From contig OZ241868.1 in assembly GCA_965202905.1 (NCBI GenBank), positions 3,286,001 through 3,350,000 on the forward strand: a DNA stretch of 64,000 bases, given 5' to 3'. Each line of letters opens with the position of its first letter. Positions within the stretch are counted from its first letter, which is position 1. The notes beneath the pieces are model-generated. The model searched no databases, had not been told where the DNA came from, and saw only the letters and a program-made list of their open reading frames with translations. This document shows positions 42,636 through 51,301 of this stretch, piece after piece. Source of the stretch: CAYFYS01 sp965202905 (GTDB lineage Bacteria > Pseudomonadota > Alphaproteobacteria > MPNO01). Both the position numbers and the translations under genes were made by a program.

Positions 42636-44016
42636 CAAGCGACCGTCTGGGAGACCTTGCCGAATTCGGGATAGGCCTCGAGGCCGAGCTCGACCTGGTC
42701 GAGCCCGGCGAGCTCGTCTTCCTCGTCGAGACGGATGCCGACGGTCCGGCGGACCGCGAGCCAGACGAGGCTGCTGGTGATGAAGACGAAGGCGCCGACC
42801 GCGAGGACGCCGACGAGCTGGACCAGGAACTGGCCCGACCCGAAGATGCCGACGGCCAGCGTGCCCCAGATCCCGGCGATCAGATGGGCCGAGACCGCGC
42901 CCACCACGTCATCGATCCGCAGGCGATCGAGCAGCGGCACCGCGACGACCACCAGGGTGCCGCCGACGCCGCCGACGACGATCGCCAGGGCATGGTGCTG
43001 CAGCCGGGTCCGGCGGTGATCGCGACCAGACCGCCGATCGCGCCGTTCAGCGTGATCGTGAGGTCGATCTTGCGGTAGAGGACCTGCGTGAGCGCCATTG
43101 CCGCGACGACGCCGGCGGCCGCGGCCAAATTGGTATTGACGTAGACGATCGCCATCGCCATCGCCGCGGCGTCGGCCGCGCTGCCGAGTCGCGAGCCGCC
43201 GTTGAACCCGAACCAACCGAGCCAAAGGATGAAGGTCCCGAGCGTCGCAAGCGGCAGGTTCGCGCCCGGCATCGGGTTGACCCGCCCGCCGGGGCCGTAC
43301 TTGCCCTTGCGCGCACCCAGGATCAGGGCGCCCGAAAGCGCTGCCCATCCGCCGGTCGAATGGACGATCGTCGAACCAGCGAAATCGGAGAAGCCCATCG
43401 CCGACAGCCAGCCCGAGCCCCAGGTCCAGGCCCCGACGATCGGATAGATAACGGCGGTCAGGATCACCACGAAGATCAGGAACGGCCAGACCTTGATGCG
43501 CTCGGCCAACGTGCCCGAGACGATCGAGGCCGCGGTGGCGACGAAGACCATCTGGAAGAACCAGTCCGACATCGAAGCGTAGTTCGCGCTCTCGGCGCCC
43601 TTCATCAAGGCGGCAAGCGCGCCGGCTGCGGCGCCGTCATCGGCGCTGAGCAGCGAAAGCTCAAGCGCGGCGGGGTTGTAGAACAGCTTCAGCGAGCCGA
43701 TCACGCCGCCGTCGACGCCGGTGTACATCAGATCGTAGCCGACCAGATAGAACATCAGCCCGGCGATCGAGTAGAGCGCGATGTTCTTCAGGCAGATCGC
43801 CGCGGTGTTCTTCGAGCGCACCAGCCCAGCCTCGAGCATGGCGAAGCCCGCGGCCATCCACATCACCAGCGCGCCCGAGATCAGGAACGAGAAGGTGTTC
43901 AGGACGTACTGCGTTTCCTGGCTCACTGCCGCCGCGGCCGGCGCCGCAACCGCCAGGCCGGCCGCGAGACCCAGACCGAGCACCGTAACCGTTCGTCTTG
44001 CGTTTCTGTCCAACAT
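42635..44016 (-). pseudogene. amtB: Ammonium transporter gene with a frameshift
   Basis: The first 330 or so residues read as a normal Amt protein starting at an ATG (44016): signal-like leader, YVLNTFSFLISGALVMWMAA, GLVRSKN, TIVHSTGGWAAL and GFNGGSRLG. Near 42995-43012 the frame is lost (AITAGPG then nonsense), and the rest (HALAIVVGGVGGTLVVVAVP, LLDRLRIDDVVGAVSAHLIA) continues in another frame to 42635. Only one base is out of place. The pore histidine pair region is thus split. It is either a decayed gene or an indel error in the assembly; glnK beside it has the same kind of fault. Confidence 0.8.
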
Positions 44017-44020
44017 GGTT

Positions 44021-44336
44021 CTACGGTGCTTCCTCGTCGGTCTCGCCGGTACGGATACGAACCGCCTTGGCGATGTCAGTAACGAAAATCTTGCCGTCGC
44101 CGATTTTCCCCGTGGCGGCGGCGCGTTGAATGGCGTCCACCGCTGGCTCGGCGATGTCATCGGCAACGACGAACTGGATGTCGTACTCGGCGCTGCGATA
44201 GATCTCGGTCTGGCCCTGTCTGGCGGCCGAACCCCTTGACCTCGCCGACGGTCATCCCCTGGATGCCGATCCCGGTCAGCGCCGCGCGGACCTCATCGAG
44301 CTTGAACGGCTTGATCACGGCGAAGATCATTTTCAT
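44021..44336 (-). pseudogene. glnK: PII signal protein gene (GlnK) with a frameshift
   Basis: Starting at ATG 44336 (AGGGAAAG upstream) the frame reads MKMIFAVIKPFKLDEVRAAL and GIQGMTVGEVKGFGRQ, the standard PII opening. Near 44212-44223 one extra base breaks the frame. With it removed, the rest reads GQTEIYRSAEYDIQFVVADD (T-loop tyrosine included), then ATGKIGDGKIFVTDIAKAVR and a stop at 44021. Length 316 bases is one more than a multiple of three. GlnK would bind AmtB and senses nitrogen and energy status. The stop is 4 bases from the amtB start. Confidence 0.85.
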
Positions 44337-44348
44337 CGGTGCTTTCCC

Positions 44349-44591
44349 TCAGCGACGCGGTCGCCGGCCGGCCTGGTTGACCACCAGGCTCAGTCGCTCG
44401 GCGACATCGCCCACCGGAACCCGGTAGAGCGCGGCGATATCCTCGGCCGATCTGCCGGAATACAGGAGCGCGCTCAGCATGATCTCGTTCGCGGGCCAAA
44501 CGGGTTCGATACGATCCACATCCGTGTTCCGCGGTTCGGCGGCGATCCGGGATGCAGCAGTCAGGGTCGCGAAGGCGGGCTCGGAAATCAT
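44349..44591 (-). CDS. Small protein with sigma-like helix-turn-helix
   Basis: An 80-residue protein of unknown function directly before glnK (12 bases). The middle reads NEIMLSALLYSGRSAEDIAA and LYRVPVGDVAERLSLV, which has the spacing of a helix-turn-helix of the sigma-70 region 4 type. The C-terminus is basic (QAGRRPRR). GAGCCTCC-like pairing to the ribosome (complement AGGAGCC) is found 4-11 bases before the ATG at 44591. It might regulate the ammonium genes, but nothing proves that. I do not recognise a named family. Confidence 0.55.
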   Translation of the reverse strand: MISEPAFATLTAASRIAAEPRNTDVDRIEPVWPANEIMLSALLYSGRSAEDIAALYRVPVGDVAERLSLVVNQAGRRPRR

Positions 44592-44711
44592 GACCGGAGG
44601 CTCCTTGCAGGTTGATCTGGCCGTTAAGTTAGCGTTGCGTGATGTTGCCGACGCCTGTTAGTTTCTCACTGGAGCGATGCGAAAATCTCAACACTTCGCC
44701 GGCACGCCAGG

Positions 44712-45619
44712 ATGAGGCGCCTCACGCCGCTGGTCTATGTCGACGAGGTCGCGAAGGCGGGCTCCATCCGCAAGGCGGCCGAGACGCTGGCGATCACCCC
44801 CTCGGCCCTCAACCGCCGGATCCTCGCGCTGGAGGACGATCTCGGCTGCCGATCTTCGAGCGGCTGGCCCGTGGGGTGCGGCTCAACACCGCCGGCGAGC
44901 TGCTGGTCCAGCATGTCCGCGGCCAAGCCGCGGACATGGCGCGGGTGCGCTCCCAGATCGCCGACCTGTCCGGCGTGCGCCGCGGCCATGTCGCGATCGC
45001 CGCGAGCGAGGCTCTTTTGCCCGGCTTCCTGCCGCGCCAGATCGAGGCCTACCGCAGCGCACACCCCGGCGTGACCTTTGCGGTGTCCCTCCGCGAGGGC
45101 GCAGCGGCCGAGCGCGCGCTGTCCGAGCTTGCCGCGGACCTTGCGCTGGTCTTCGGGCCGGAGCGCTTCATCGACTTCCAGACAATCATGTCGATCGACC
45201 AGCCGGTATTCGCCGTGATGGCGCCGGGCCATCCGCTCGCCGGCCGCGGGGTGCTGCGCCTGCGTGATTGCCTGCAGCATCCGCTGGCCCTGCCGTCGCC
45301 GCCGCACGGTATCCGGTCGCTCCTGGAGGCGCTGGCCGCGCGCACCGGCGCGCGGCTCGACCTCGCCGCGCAATCCGACAGCCTGGAGTTCCTGGTCGGC
45401 TACGCCGCGGTCGATGGCGCGATCGCGTTCCAGACCGCGATCGGTCTGAGGCGGGCGGACGTTTCGGCCGGGCTCGTGTGCCGGCCGGTCGATCCCCGCG
45501 ACATTCCCCCGCGCGTGCTTTACATGGGCCAGCTCCGCGATCGGGTCCTGCCGGTCGCCGCGGCGCGGTTCGCCGATCAACTCGCCGCGACGTTCGCGGC
45601 GGAATACGATAGCGGCTGA
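44712..45619 (+). pseudogene. LysR-family regulator gene with a frameshift
   Basis: ATG 44712 opens a standard LysR helix-turn-helix: MRRLTPLVYVDEVAKAGSIR, KAAETLAITPSALNRRILAL and EDDLG. Near 44841-44852 one base is missing; in the next frame the text continues as PIFERLARGVRLNTAGELLV and a full effector-binding domain to a TGA at 45619. Length 908 is one short of a multiple of three. With the base restored (LGVPIFERL) the product would be about 302 residues, normal for the family. It lies just before the molybdopterin hydroxylase gene, which it may have controlled. Confidence 0.8.
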
Positions 45620-45645
45620 GCATCGATCAAAGGGAGGCTTCCAGG

Positions 45646-47985
45646 ATGAATGAGGCGCGAATCGGCAAACCGGTCCGGCGGGAGGAGGATTTCAGGCTGT
45701 TGCGCGGTCGCGGGCGCTATGCCGACGACGTGAACGCGCCCGATCAGGCGCGCGCCTATGTTCTTCGGTCGCCGCACGCACACGCCGAGATCCGCAGGAT
45801 CGATACCCGCGCGGCGCTGCAATCCGAGGGCGTGCTGGCCGTGCTGACCGGCGAGGACCTCGCCGCGCGCGGGCTGGGCGCGCTGGTCCCCGCCTATGCC
45901 GGGGTGCGCAGCGACGGCAGGCCGGGCTATGCCTGCTCCCAGCCGCTGCTGGCCCGGGGCCGGGCGCGGTTCACCGGCGAGCCGGTCGCCTTCGTCCTCG
46001 CCGAGACCGTCGATCAGGCGAAAGACGCCGCCGAGCGCATTGCCGTGGACTATGCCCCACTGCCCGCGGTGATCGGCGTCGACGAGGCGCTCGCGGCCGG
46101 CGCGCCGGCGCTCTGGGGGGACAACCCCGGCAACGAAGGCTACACCTACGAGATCGGCGATGCGGCGGCGGCCGACGCCGCGATCGCCGGCGCGGCCCAT
46201 GTCATCCGCCATCGGGTGTGCGTCAACCGGGTGACCGCAAACGCGCTGGAGACCCGCGGCTGCATCGGATTCTACGACGCCGATGAGGACCGCTATACGC
46301 TCCGCGCCTCGGTCCAGTCGGTGCATGGCGTCCGCGCTTCGATCGCCGGCCAGATCTTCCGCATCCCGCAGCACGCGCTGCGGGTGATCTGCGACAACAT
46401 GGGCGGCGGATTCGGCACCAAGGGCGGCTGCTATCCCGAATATAGCCTGTCGCTGTGGGCCTCCGAGGTGATCGGACGACCGGTCAAGTGGATCGCCGAG
46501 CGGTCCGAGAGCCTGCTGTCGGACGAGCACGCCCGCGGCGGGCTGGTCGATGCCGAGCTCGCGCTCGATGCGGATCACAGGTTCGTTGCGCTGCGCACCC
46601 ATACCAAGGTGCCGATCGGCGCCTACTTCACCACCGACCGCAACATCCGCTCGGCGACCAGCGGGCTCGGCGGGCTGGCCGGGGTCTACGGCTTCAAGGC
46701 GATTCACGCCAAGGTGACGGGCGCGCTCACCAACATCATGACCAACGCCCAGTACCGCGGCGGCGCCAAGCCCGAGCCGGCCTATGTCACCGAGGTGATG
46801 GTCGATGAGGCCGCCCGCCGGCTGGGCGTCGAGGCGGCGGAACTGCGCCGGATCAACACGCTGACGCCGGCGGCCTTGCCCTACCGCACCTGTCTCGGCG
46901 ACATCTACGACTGCGGCGATTTTCCCGGCAATTTCGAGACCTGTCTTACGACCGCCGGACACGCCGGGGCGGAGGCCCGCCGCGATGCGGCGCGCGGGCG
47001 CGGCAAGCTCCTCGGCATTGGCGCCTCGAACACCGTCACCGCGGTCGCCAGCACCAATTTCGAGCACGCCGAAATCCGCTTCGATACCGCCGGCGGGATC
47101 ACGCTGCTGTGCGGAGCGATGGACCACGGCCAGGGCCACGCCACCACCTTCAAGCAGGTGCTGGCCGACAGGCTGGGCGTCGATGCGGCGGGCATCCGCT
47201 ACAAGTACGGCGACACAGACACGGTCACCACCGGGGTGGGCACCTTCAACGCGCGCTGCGCGGTCTTCGCCGGCTCGGCGGTCGCGATCGCGGCGGACAA
47301 GATCATCGACAAGGGCAAGCGCATCGCCGCCCACCTGCTCGAGGCGGCCGTGGACGACATCGACTATGCGGACGGGCGCTTCGCGGTCGCCGGCACCGAC
47401 CGGTCGATCGCGCTCGCCGAGGTCGCGGCGACCGCGTACCAGAAGCCGAAGCTGCCGCCCGACATCGAGCCCGGTCTGTACGAGCACGGCGAGTTCGGCA
47501 TGGGTCAGGGCGATGCGCCGACCTATCCGAACGGCTGCCACCTGGCGGAGGTCGAGATCGACGGCGATACCGGCAAGGTCGCGCTGGTCCGCTACTGCGC
47601 GGTCGACGATGCGGGCAACATCCTGAACCCGATCCTGTTCGACGGCCAGGTCCACGGCGGCATCGTCCAGGGCGCGGGCCAAGCACTGATGGAGAACCTG
47701 CACTACGACAGCGCCAGCGGACAACTGCTGACCGGCTCGTTCATGGACTATGCGATGCCGCACGCCGACGATTTCTGCGATTTCGAAATCTCGGCCAAAG
47801 TCGTGCCGACCAGCCGCAATCCGCTGGGCGTCAAGGGCGTGGGCGAATCGGGCACGGTCGGCGCGCTGCCCGCGGTGATGAACGCGGTCAATGACGCGCT
47901 GCATCGGATCGGCGCGCCGTCGATCGAGATGCCGGCGACGCCGGAAAAGGTCTGGCGCGCGATCCGGGCGGCCGACGGCGGTTAG
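45646..47985 (+). CDS. Xanthine dehydrogenase-family molybdopterin-binding subunit
   Basis: A 779-residue large subunit of a molybdenum hydroxylase. It starts IGKPVRREEDFRLLRGRGRY ADD, the family opening, with AGGGAGG upstream of ATG 45646. Cofactor and active-site segments are NMGGGFGTKGGCYPE, NAQYRGGAKPEPAY (the aldehyde/xanthine-oxidase form, not the AYRCSFR loop of CO dehydrogenase), MDHGQGHATTFKQVLAD and GVKGVGESGTVGALP, where the glutamate is catalytic. The FAD and 2Fe-2S subunits that normally accompany it are absent on both sides. The substrate is probably an aldehyde or N-heterocycle. Confidence 0.88.
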   Translation: MNEARIGKPVRREEDFRLLRGRGRYADDVNAPDQARAYVLRSPHAHAEIRRIDTRAALQSEGVLAVLTGEDLAARGLGALVPAYAGVRSDGRPGYACSQPLLARGRARFTGEPVAFVLAETVDQAKDAAERIAVDYAPLPAVIGVDEALAAGAPALWGDNPGNEGYTYEIGDAAAADAAIAGAAHVIRHRVCVNRVTANALETRGCIGFYDADEDRYTLRASVQSVHGVRASIAGQIFRIPQHALRVICDNMGGGFGTKGGCYPEYSLSLWASEVIGRPVKWIAERSESLLSDEHARGGLVDAELALDADHRFVALRTHTKVPIGAYFTTDRNIRSATSGLGGLAGVYGFKAIHAKVTGALTNIMTNAQYRGGAKPEPAYVTEVMVDEAARRLGVEAAELRRINTLTPAALPYRTCLGDIYDCGDFPGNFETCLTTAGHAGAEARRDAARGRGKLLGIGASNTVTAVASTNFEHAEIRFDTAGGITLLCGAMDHGQGHATTFKQVLADRLGVDAAGIRYKYGDTDTVTTGVGTFNARCAVFAGSAVAIAADKIIDKGKRIAAHLLEAAVDDIDYADGRFAVAGTDRSIALAEVAATAYQKPKLPPDIEPGLYEHGEFGMGQGDAPTYPNGCHLAEVEIDGDTGKVALVRYCAVDDAGNILNPILFDGQVHGGIVQGAGQALMENLHYDSASGQLLTGSFMDYAMPHADDFCDFEISAKVVPTSRNPLGVKGVGESGTVGALPAVMNAVNDALHRIGAPSIEMPATPEKVWRAIRAADGG

Positions 47986-48935
47986 GGCGCCGCGGCCGAC
48001 CCGCGGGACAGCGTGCTGTAGTAGATGCCGACCCCGATCAGGCAGAGCCCGACGATGTGATAGAGGTGCAGCGTCTCGTCCAGCAGCGCGATCGCCATCA
48101 CCACGCCATAGGCCGGGATAAGGTGCATGTAGGGCCCGGCGCGGCCGGGGCCGAGAAGCTTCACCGCACGGTTCCACAGGAACACCGCAGCGACCGAGTT
48201 GGTGAGCGCGAGCGCAGCGATGCTGCCGACGCTTACCCAGTCCAGATGCGTCGGCCTGAACGCGAAATGCTCAAGCAGGAAGAGCGGCAGGCCGAACAGG
48301 CTGCCGAGGCCGAGCAGGACCACGATCATCACCCGCGGGTCGAGGTCCTTCGGCGCCTGCCGCAGCAGGACAGCGTAGAGCGCCCAGCTCAGATATGCCA
48401 GGAGGACCAGCATGTCGCCAATGTTGAGCTCGAGTTCGGCGAGCCTGGCCGGATCGCCCGAGGAGATCAGGTACAGGACGCCGCATAGCGAGACCGCGAT
48501 GCCAAAGGCCTGGCGGATGCTCACCCGGTCGCGGAAGATCAGCCACGCCACGGCAAGGATCAGGATCGGCTCAGCTGAATTGAGCACCACAACGTTGATC
48601 ACGAAGGTGAACTGGAGCGACAGATACAACATGGCGTTGCCGGAGATCACCAGAAGAAACGCCAGCACTGACAGGATTCGCCAATGGCGCAGGACCGGCT
48701 TGGCCTGCGCGCGGACCGGGCGGAAGAACATCGCCAGGACGATCAGGAATCCGAGCAGGGTCCGCCAGAACGATAGCCCCATCGGCGGTGTGTCTTCACG
48801 AACCCCGCGGACGATGATGGCGGCCAAGGTGAAGAAAAACGCCGCCGTCGCACCGGCGAACTGGGGCGAAAGCACGACCCGGCGGCCGGCCTGCACCGCA
48901 CGGCCGCCCCGGCTCGCCTGGAGGTCCGCTTCCAT
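47982..48935 (-). CDS. EamA-family (DMT) transporter
   Basis: A 317-residue membrane protein with ten predicted helices forming two EamA repeats. Features are FWRTLLGFLIVLAMFFRPVR, SGNAMLYLSLQFTFVINVVV and PILILAVAWLIFRDRVS in the first repeat, and PYMHLIPAYGVVMAIALLDE in the second. The start at 48935 is chosen over the frame's upstream limit because the first 47 residues would overlap the repeat element. The stop shares bases with the molybdopterin subunit's stop (convergent). It exports a metabolite of unknown kind. Confidence 0.82.
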   Translation of the reverse strand: MEADLQASRGGRAVQAGRRVVLSPQFAGATAAFFFTLAAIIVRGVREDTPPMGLSFWRTLLGFLIVLAMFFRPVRAQAKPVLRHWRILSVLAFLLVISGNAMLYLSLQFTFVINVVVLNSAEPILILAVAWLIFRDRVSIRQAFGIAVSLCGVLYLISSGDPARLAELELNIGDMLVLLAYLSWALYAVLLRQAPKDLDPRVMIVVLLGLGSLFGLPLFLLEHFAFRPTHLDWVSVGSIAALALTNSVAAVFLWNRAVKLLGPGRAGPYMHLIPAYGVVMAIALLDETLHLYHIVGLCLIGVGIYYSTLSRGSAAAP

Positions 48936-49045
48936 CGCCTGCCGCTCCCGGTCGCTTCGCTCCGGGCCTTGATAGTGCGCCGGCCCCGCCGGGTCCAGCC
49001 GCCCTGCGCCGGCCCGATCGGCGCTTACACGCCGGGCCTCATGGT

Positions 49046-49178
49046 CCAGCGGTTCGAATCTTTCGCTTCGAATCACTGGTTTTATGTCGATGGATCAACT
49101 TATCGAGACATTTAAATGCGTTATGGTCGCCAGATCATCATCGGCCGGGGGATTCAAATGTCTCGGTTGATCCACTAG
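49046..49178 (+). repeat. Composite hairpin element, copy 1
   Basis: A 133-bp element matched, in opposite orientation, at 61837-61978. It consists of a first hairpin (CCAGCGGTTCGAA ... TTCGAATCACTGG, 49046-49079) and a second, larger inverted repeat: GGATCAACTTATCGAGACAT on the left and ATGTCTCGGTTGATCC on the right around a core with TCATCATCGGCCGG. It ends in CACTAGG, 33 bases before the gloB-like start. It resembles a miniature inverted-repeat element; no ORF. Confidence 0.85.
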
Positions 49179-49210
49179 GATGCCGGACCGTCGCGCCGAG
49201 GGAGGCCGCT

Positions 49211-50002
49211 ATGCTCGTCGAACAGATCTGGACCGGGAACGACTACCGCAACTTCAACTACCTGATCGCGTGTCCGGAGACCGGCGAAGCACTGGCCATC
49301 GACCCGCTGGAATACGGCAAGGTCCTGGCGGCAGCCGGGGACAGGGGCTGGCAGGTCACCCAGGTGCTGAACACCCACCACCACCACGACCACACCGGCG
49401 GCAACCAGGGGATGGTAGACGCCACCGGCGCCAAGATCCTCGCCCACCGCAACGCCAGGGACCAGATCCCGGATATGGACACCGGGCTGGACGCCGGCGA
49501 CGTGATCAAAATCGGCCGCACCGTCGAGCTCGAGGCGATGGACACCCCGGGCCACACGATGAGCCACGTCTGCCTGCGCTCGCGCACGGACATCCCGGCG
49601 ATCTTCTGCGGCGACACCCTGTTCAACGCCGGCGCCGGTCATTGCAAGAGCGGCGGCCATCCGGAGTCGCTCTACGCCACCTTCGCCAGCCAGCTTTCCA
49701 AGCTGCCCGATGAGACCCTGATCTACCCGGGGCACGACTACATCGTGAACAACCTGAACTTCACCCTCGACCGAGAGCCGGACAACCGACGCGCCGGGGC
49801 GTTGAAGGCCGACGTCGAAGGCCAGGACACCCACGACGCCCTGGTGACGACCTTGGGTCTGGAAAAGGAGATCAATACCTTCTTCCGCCTGCAAAGCCCG
49901 TCTGTGATCGCCAGGCTGCGCGAGGCCTTTCCCGACCTGCCGGAGGCGCTCGACGACAAGACGGTCTTCCTGAAACTGCGCGAGCTGCGCAACGTCTGGT
50001 AG
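49211..50002 (+). CDS. gloB: Hydroxyacylglutathione hydrolase-like metallo-beta-lactamase-fold enzyme
   Basis: A 263-residue MBL-fold protein of the glyoxalase II type. THHHHDHTGG at residues 55-64 supplies four zinc ligands. Further sites are TPGHTMSH, FCGDTLFNAGAGHC and YPGHDYIVNNLNF, all typical of glyoxalase II, as is the C-terminal helical substrate-binding region. It would hydrolyse S-lactoylglutathione to lactate and glutathione in the cytoplasm. The start follows GAGGGAGG. The inverted repeat element lies just upstream. A related thioester or persulfide substrate cannot be excluded. Confidence 0.82.
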   Translation: MLVEQIWTGNDYRNFNYLIACPETGEALAIDPLEYGKVLAAAGDRGWQVTQVLNTHHHHDHTGGNQGMVDATGAKILAHRNARDQIPDMDTGLDAGDVIKIGRTVELEAMDTPGHTMSHVCLRSRTDIPAIFCGDTLFNAGAGHCKSGGHPESLYATFASQLSKLPDETLIYPGHDYIVNNLNFTLDREPDNRRAGALKADVEGQDTHDALVTTLGLEKEINTFFRLQSPSVIARLREAFPDLPEALDDKTVFLKLRELRNVW

Positions 50003-50031
50003 CCGTCCCCCAAGGCTCGGAGGCGCACCCC

Positions 50032-51279
50032 GTGGAGAGCACGCAGGCGCTTGTCGACTGGCCCGAGGACGGCATCACCCGGGCTCCCTACGCCGTGTTT
50101 TCCGACCCGGCCGTCTACGAGGCGGAGATGGCGCGGATCTTCCGCGGCCCCATCTGGCATTATCTCGGCCTCGAGGTCGAGATCCCGAATCCGGGCGACT
50201 ACCGGCTGATCGAGGTCGGCGACACACCGGTCATCGTGCTGCGCAACCCGGCCGGCGGGATCGCCGCGCTGGTCAACCGATGCGCCCATAAGGGAACGAT
50301 GCTGCTCTATGAGCCCTTCGGCTCGGTGCGCGAGTTGATGTGCGTCTACCACAACTGGCGCTACGACCTCGACGGCGCGCTCCAGTCGATCCCCTTCGAC
50401 AAGGGCATCGGCGGCAAGGGCGGCATGCCCGAGACGTTCTGCAAGGCCGATCACGGACTCGAACGGATCAGAGTCGAGACCGTCAACGGCCTGATCTTCG
50501 GCACCTTCAGCGCGGAGGTCGAGCCGCTCGCCGAGTATCTGGGCGAGCAGGTGACGGGCAGCATCGAGCGGGTCGCCGGCCGGGAGTTCCGCGTGCTCGG
50601 CTATTACAGCCAGTTCCTGTCGTCGAACTGGAAGCTTTACTGCGAGAACACGACCGATCCCTATCACGCCACGATCCTTCATGCCTGGGCGACCCGGCTG
50701 AAGCTCAACCGCTTCACCATGGAGGGCGCGATCGAGATGAGCCACGGCGGCTGGCATCAGTTGAGCTGGTCCAGGATGGCAACCGACGAAGGGGGCGAGA
50801 TCTACGACACGGACGCCTTCCGCTCGGGCGCGGAGGTCTATGACCGGTTCGGCCTCAACGACCCCTCGGTGATCGAGCAGTGGGACGACTACGGCGACGG
50901 GACGACGACCTGCATCCAGACCGTGTTTCCGAACTTCGTCCTCCAGCAGATCCACAACACGCTGGCCACCCGCTACATCGCGCCGCGCGGCCCGGCGGGC
51001 TCGGAACTGTACTGGACTATCCTGGGCTACGCCGACGACGAGGAGGAGAAGACCCGCATCCGCCTCAAGCAGGGCAATCTGATCGGGCCGTCGGGCTACA
51101 TCTCGCTCGAGGACGGCATGGTCGGCGGGCTGGTGCAGCGCGGCATCGGAGGCGCCGGTGACAAGGCCTCGGTGATGGAGATGGGCGGCCGCTCGGTCGA
51201 GACTATACGCAACTCGCGCGCCTCCGAATGCGGCGTGCGCGGCCTGTGGACCGCCTATCGGGCGCTGATGGAGGTTTAG
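50032..51279 (+). CDS. Rieske non-haem iron oxygenase, alpha subunit
   Basis: A 415-residue ring-hydroxylating-type oxygenase. The Rieske cluster ligands are Cys84/His86 (RCAHKG) and Cys104/His107 (CVYHNW). The mononuclear iron ligands are Asp209, His212 and His217 in NTTDPYHATILH. The GTG at 50032 follows CGGAGG. No beta subunit, ferredoxin or reductase gene is adjacent, so it must borrow electrons from elsewhere. The N-terminal half of a paralogue survives as a remnant at 35438-35630. It starts 29 bases after gloB on the same strand. Substrate unknown, probably an aromatic or an N-methyl compound. Confidence 0.87.
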   Translation: MESTQALVDWPEDGITRAPYAVFSDPAVYEAEMARIFRGPIWHYLGLEVEIPNPGDYRLIEVGDTPVIVLRNPAGGIAALVNRCAHKGTMLLYEPFGSVRELMCVYHNWRYDLDGALQSIPFDKGIGGKGGMPETFCKADHGLERIRVETVNGLIFGTFSAEVEPLAEYLGEQVTGSIERVAGREFRVLGYYSQFLSSNWKLYCENTTDPYHATILHAWATRLKLNRFTMEGAIEMSHGGWHQLSWSRMATDEGGEIYDTDAFRSGAEVYDRFGLNDPSVIEQWDDYGDGTTTCIQTVFPNFVLQQIHNTLATRYIAPRGPAGSELYWTILGYADDEEEKTRIRLKQGNLIGPSGYISLEDGMVGGLVQRGIGGAGDKASVMEMGGRSVETIRNSRASECGVRGLWTAYRALMEV

Positions 51280-51301
51280 AGCGTTCCGCCTTCCCGCGGG
51301 C

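Noticed and set aside
45646..47985. Carbon monoxide dehydrogenase large subunit (CoxL)
   Set aside because: The AYRCSFR active-site loop of form I CO dehydrogenase is missing; the text is QYRGGAKPE, and coxM/coxS are not present.
45577..48177. 866-codon minus-strand frame opposite the molybdopterin subunit
   Set aside because: The plus-strand gene has all cofactor motifs; the reverse frame has none.
49046..49178. Element considered as a tRNA or riboswitch
   Set aside because: Two simple hairpins with no tRNA arms or known aptamer pattern, and an inverted copy at 61837 before an unrelated gene fits a mobile repeat better.
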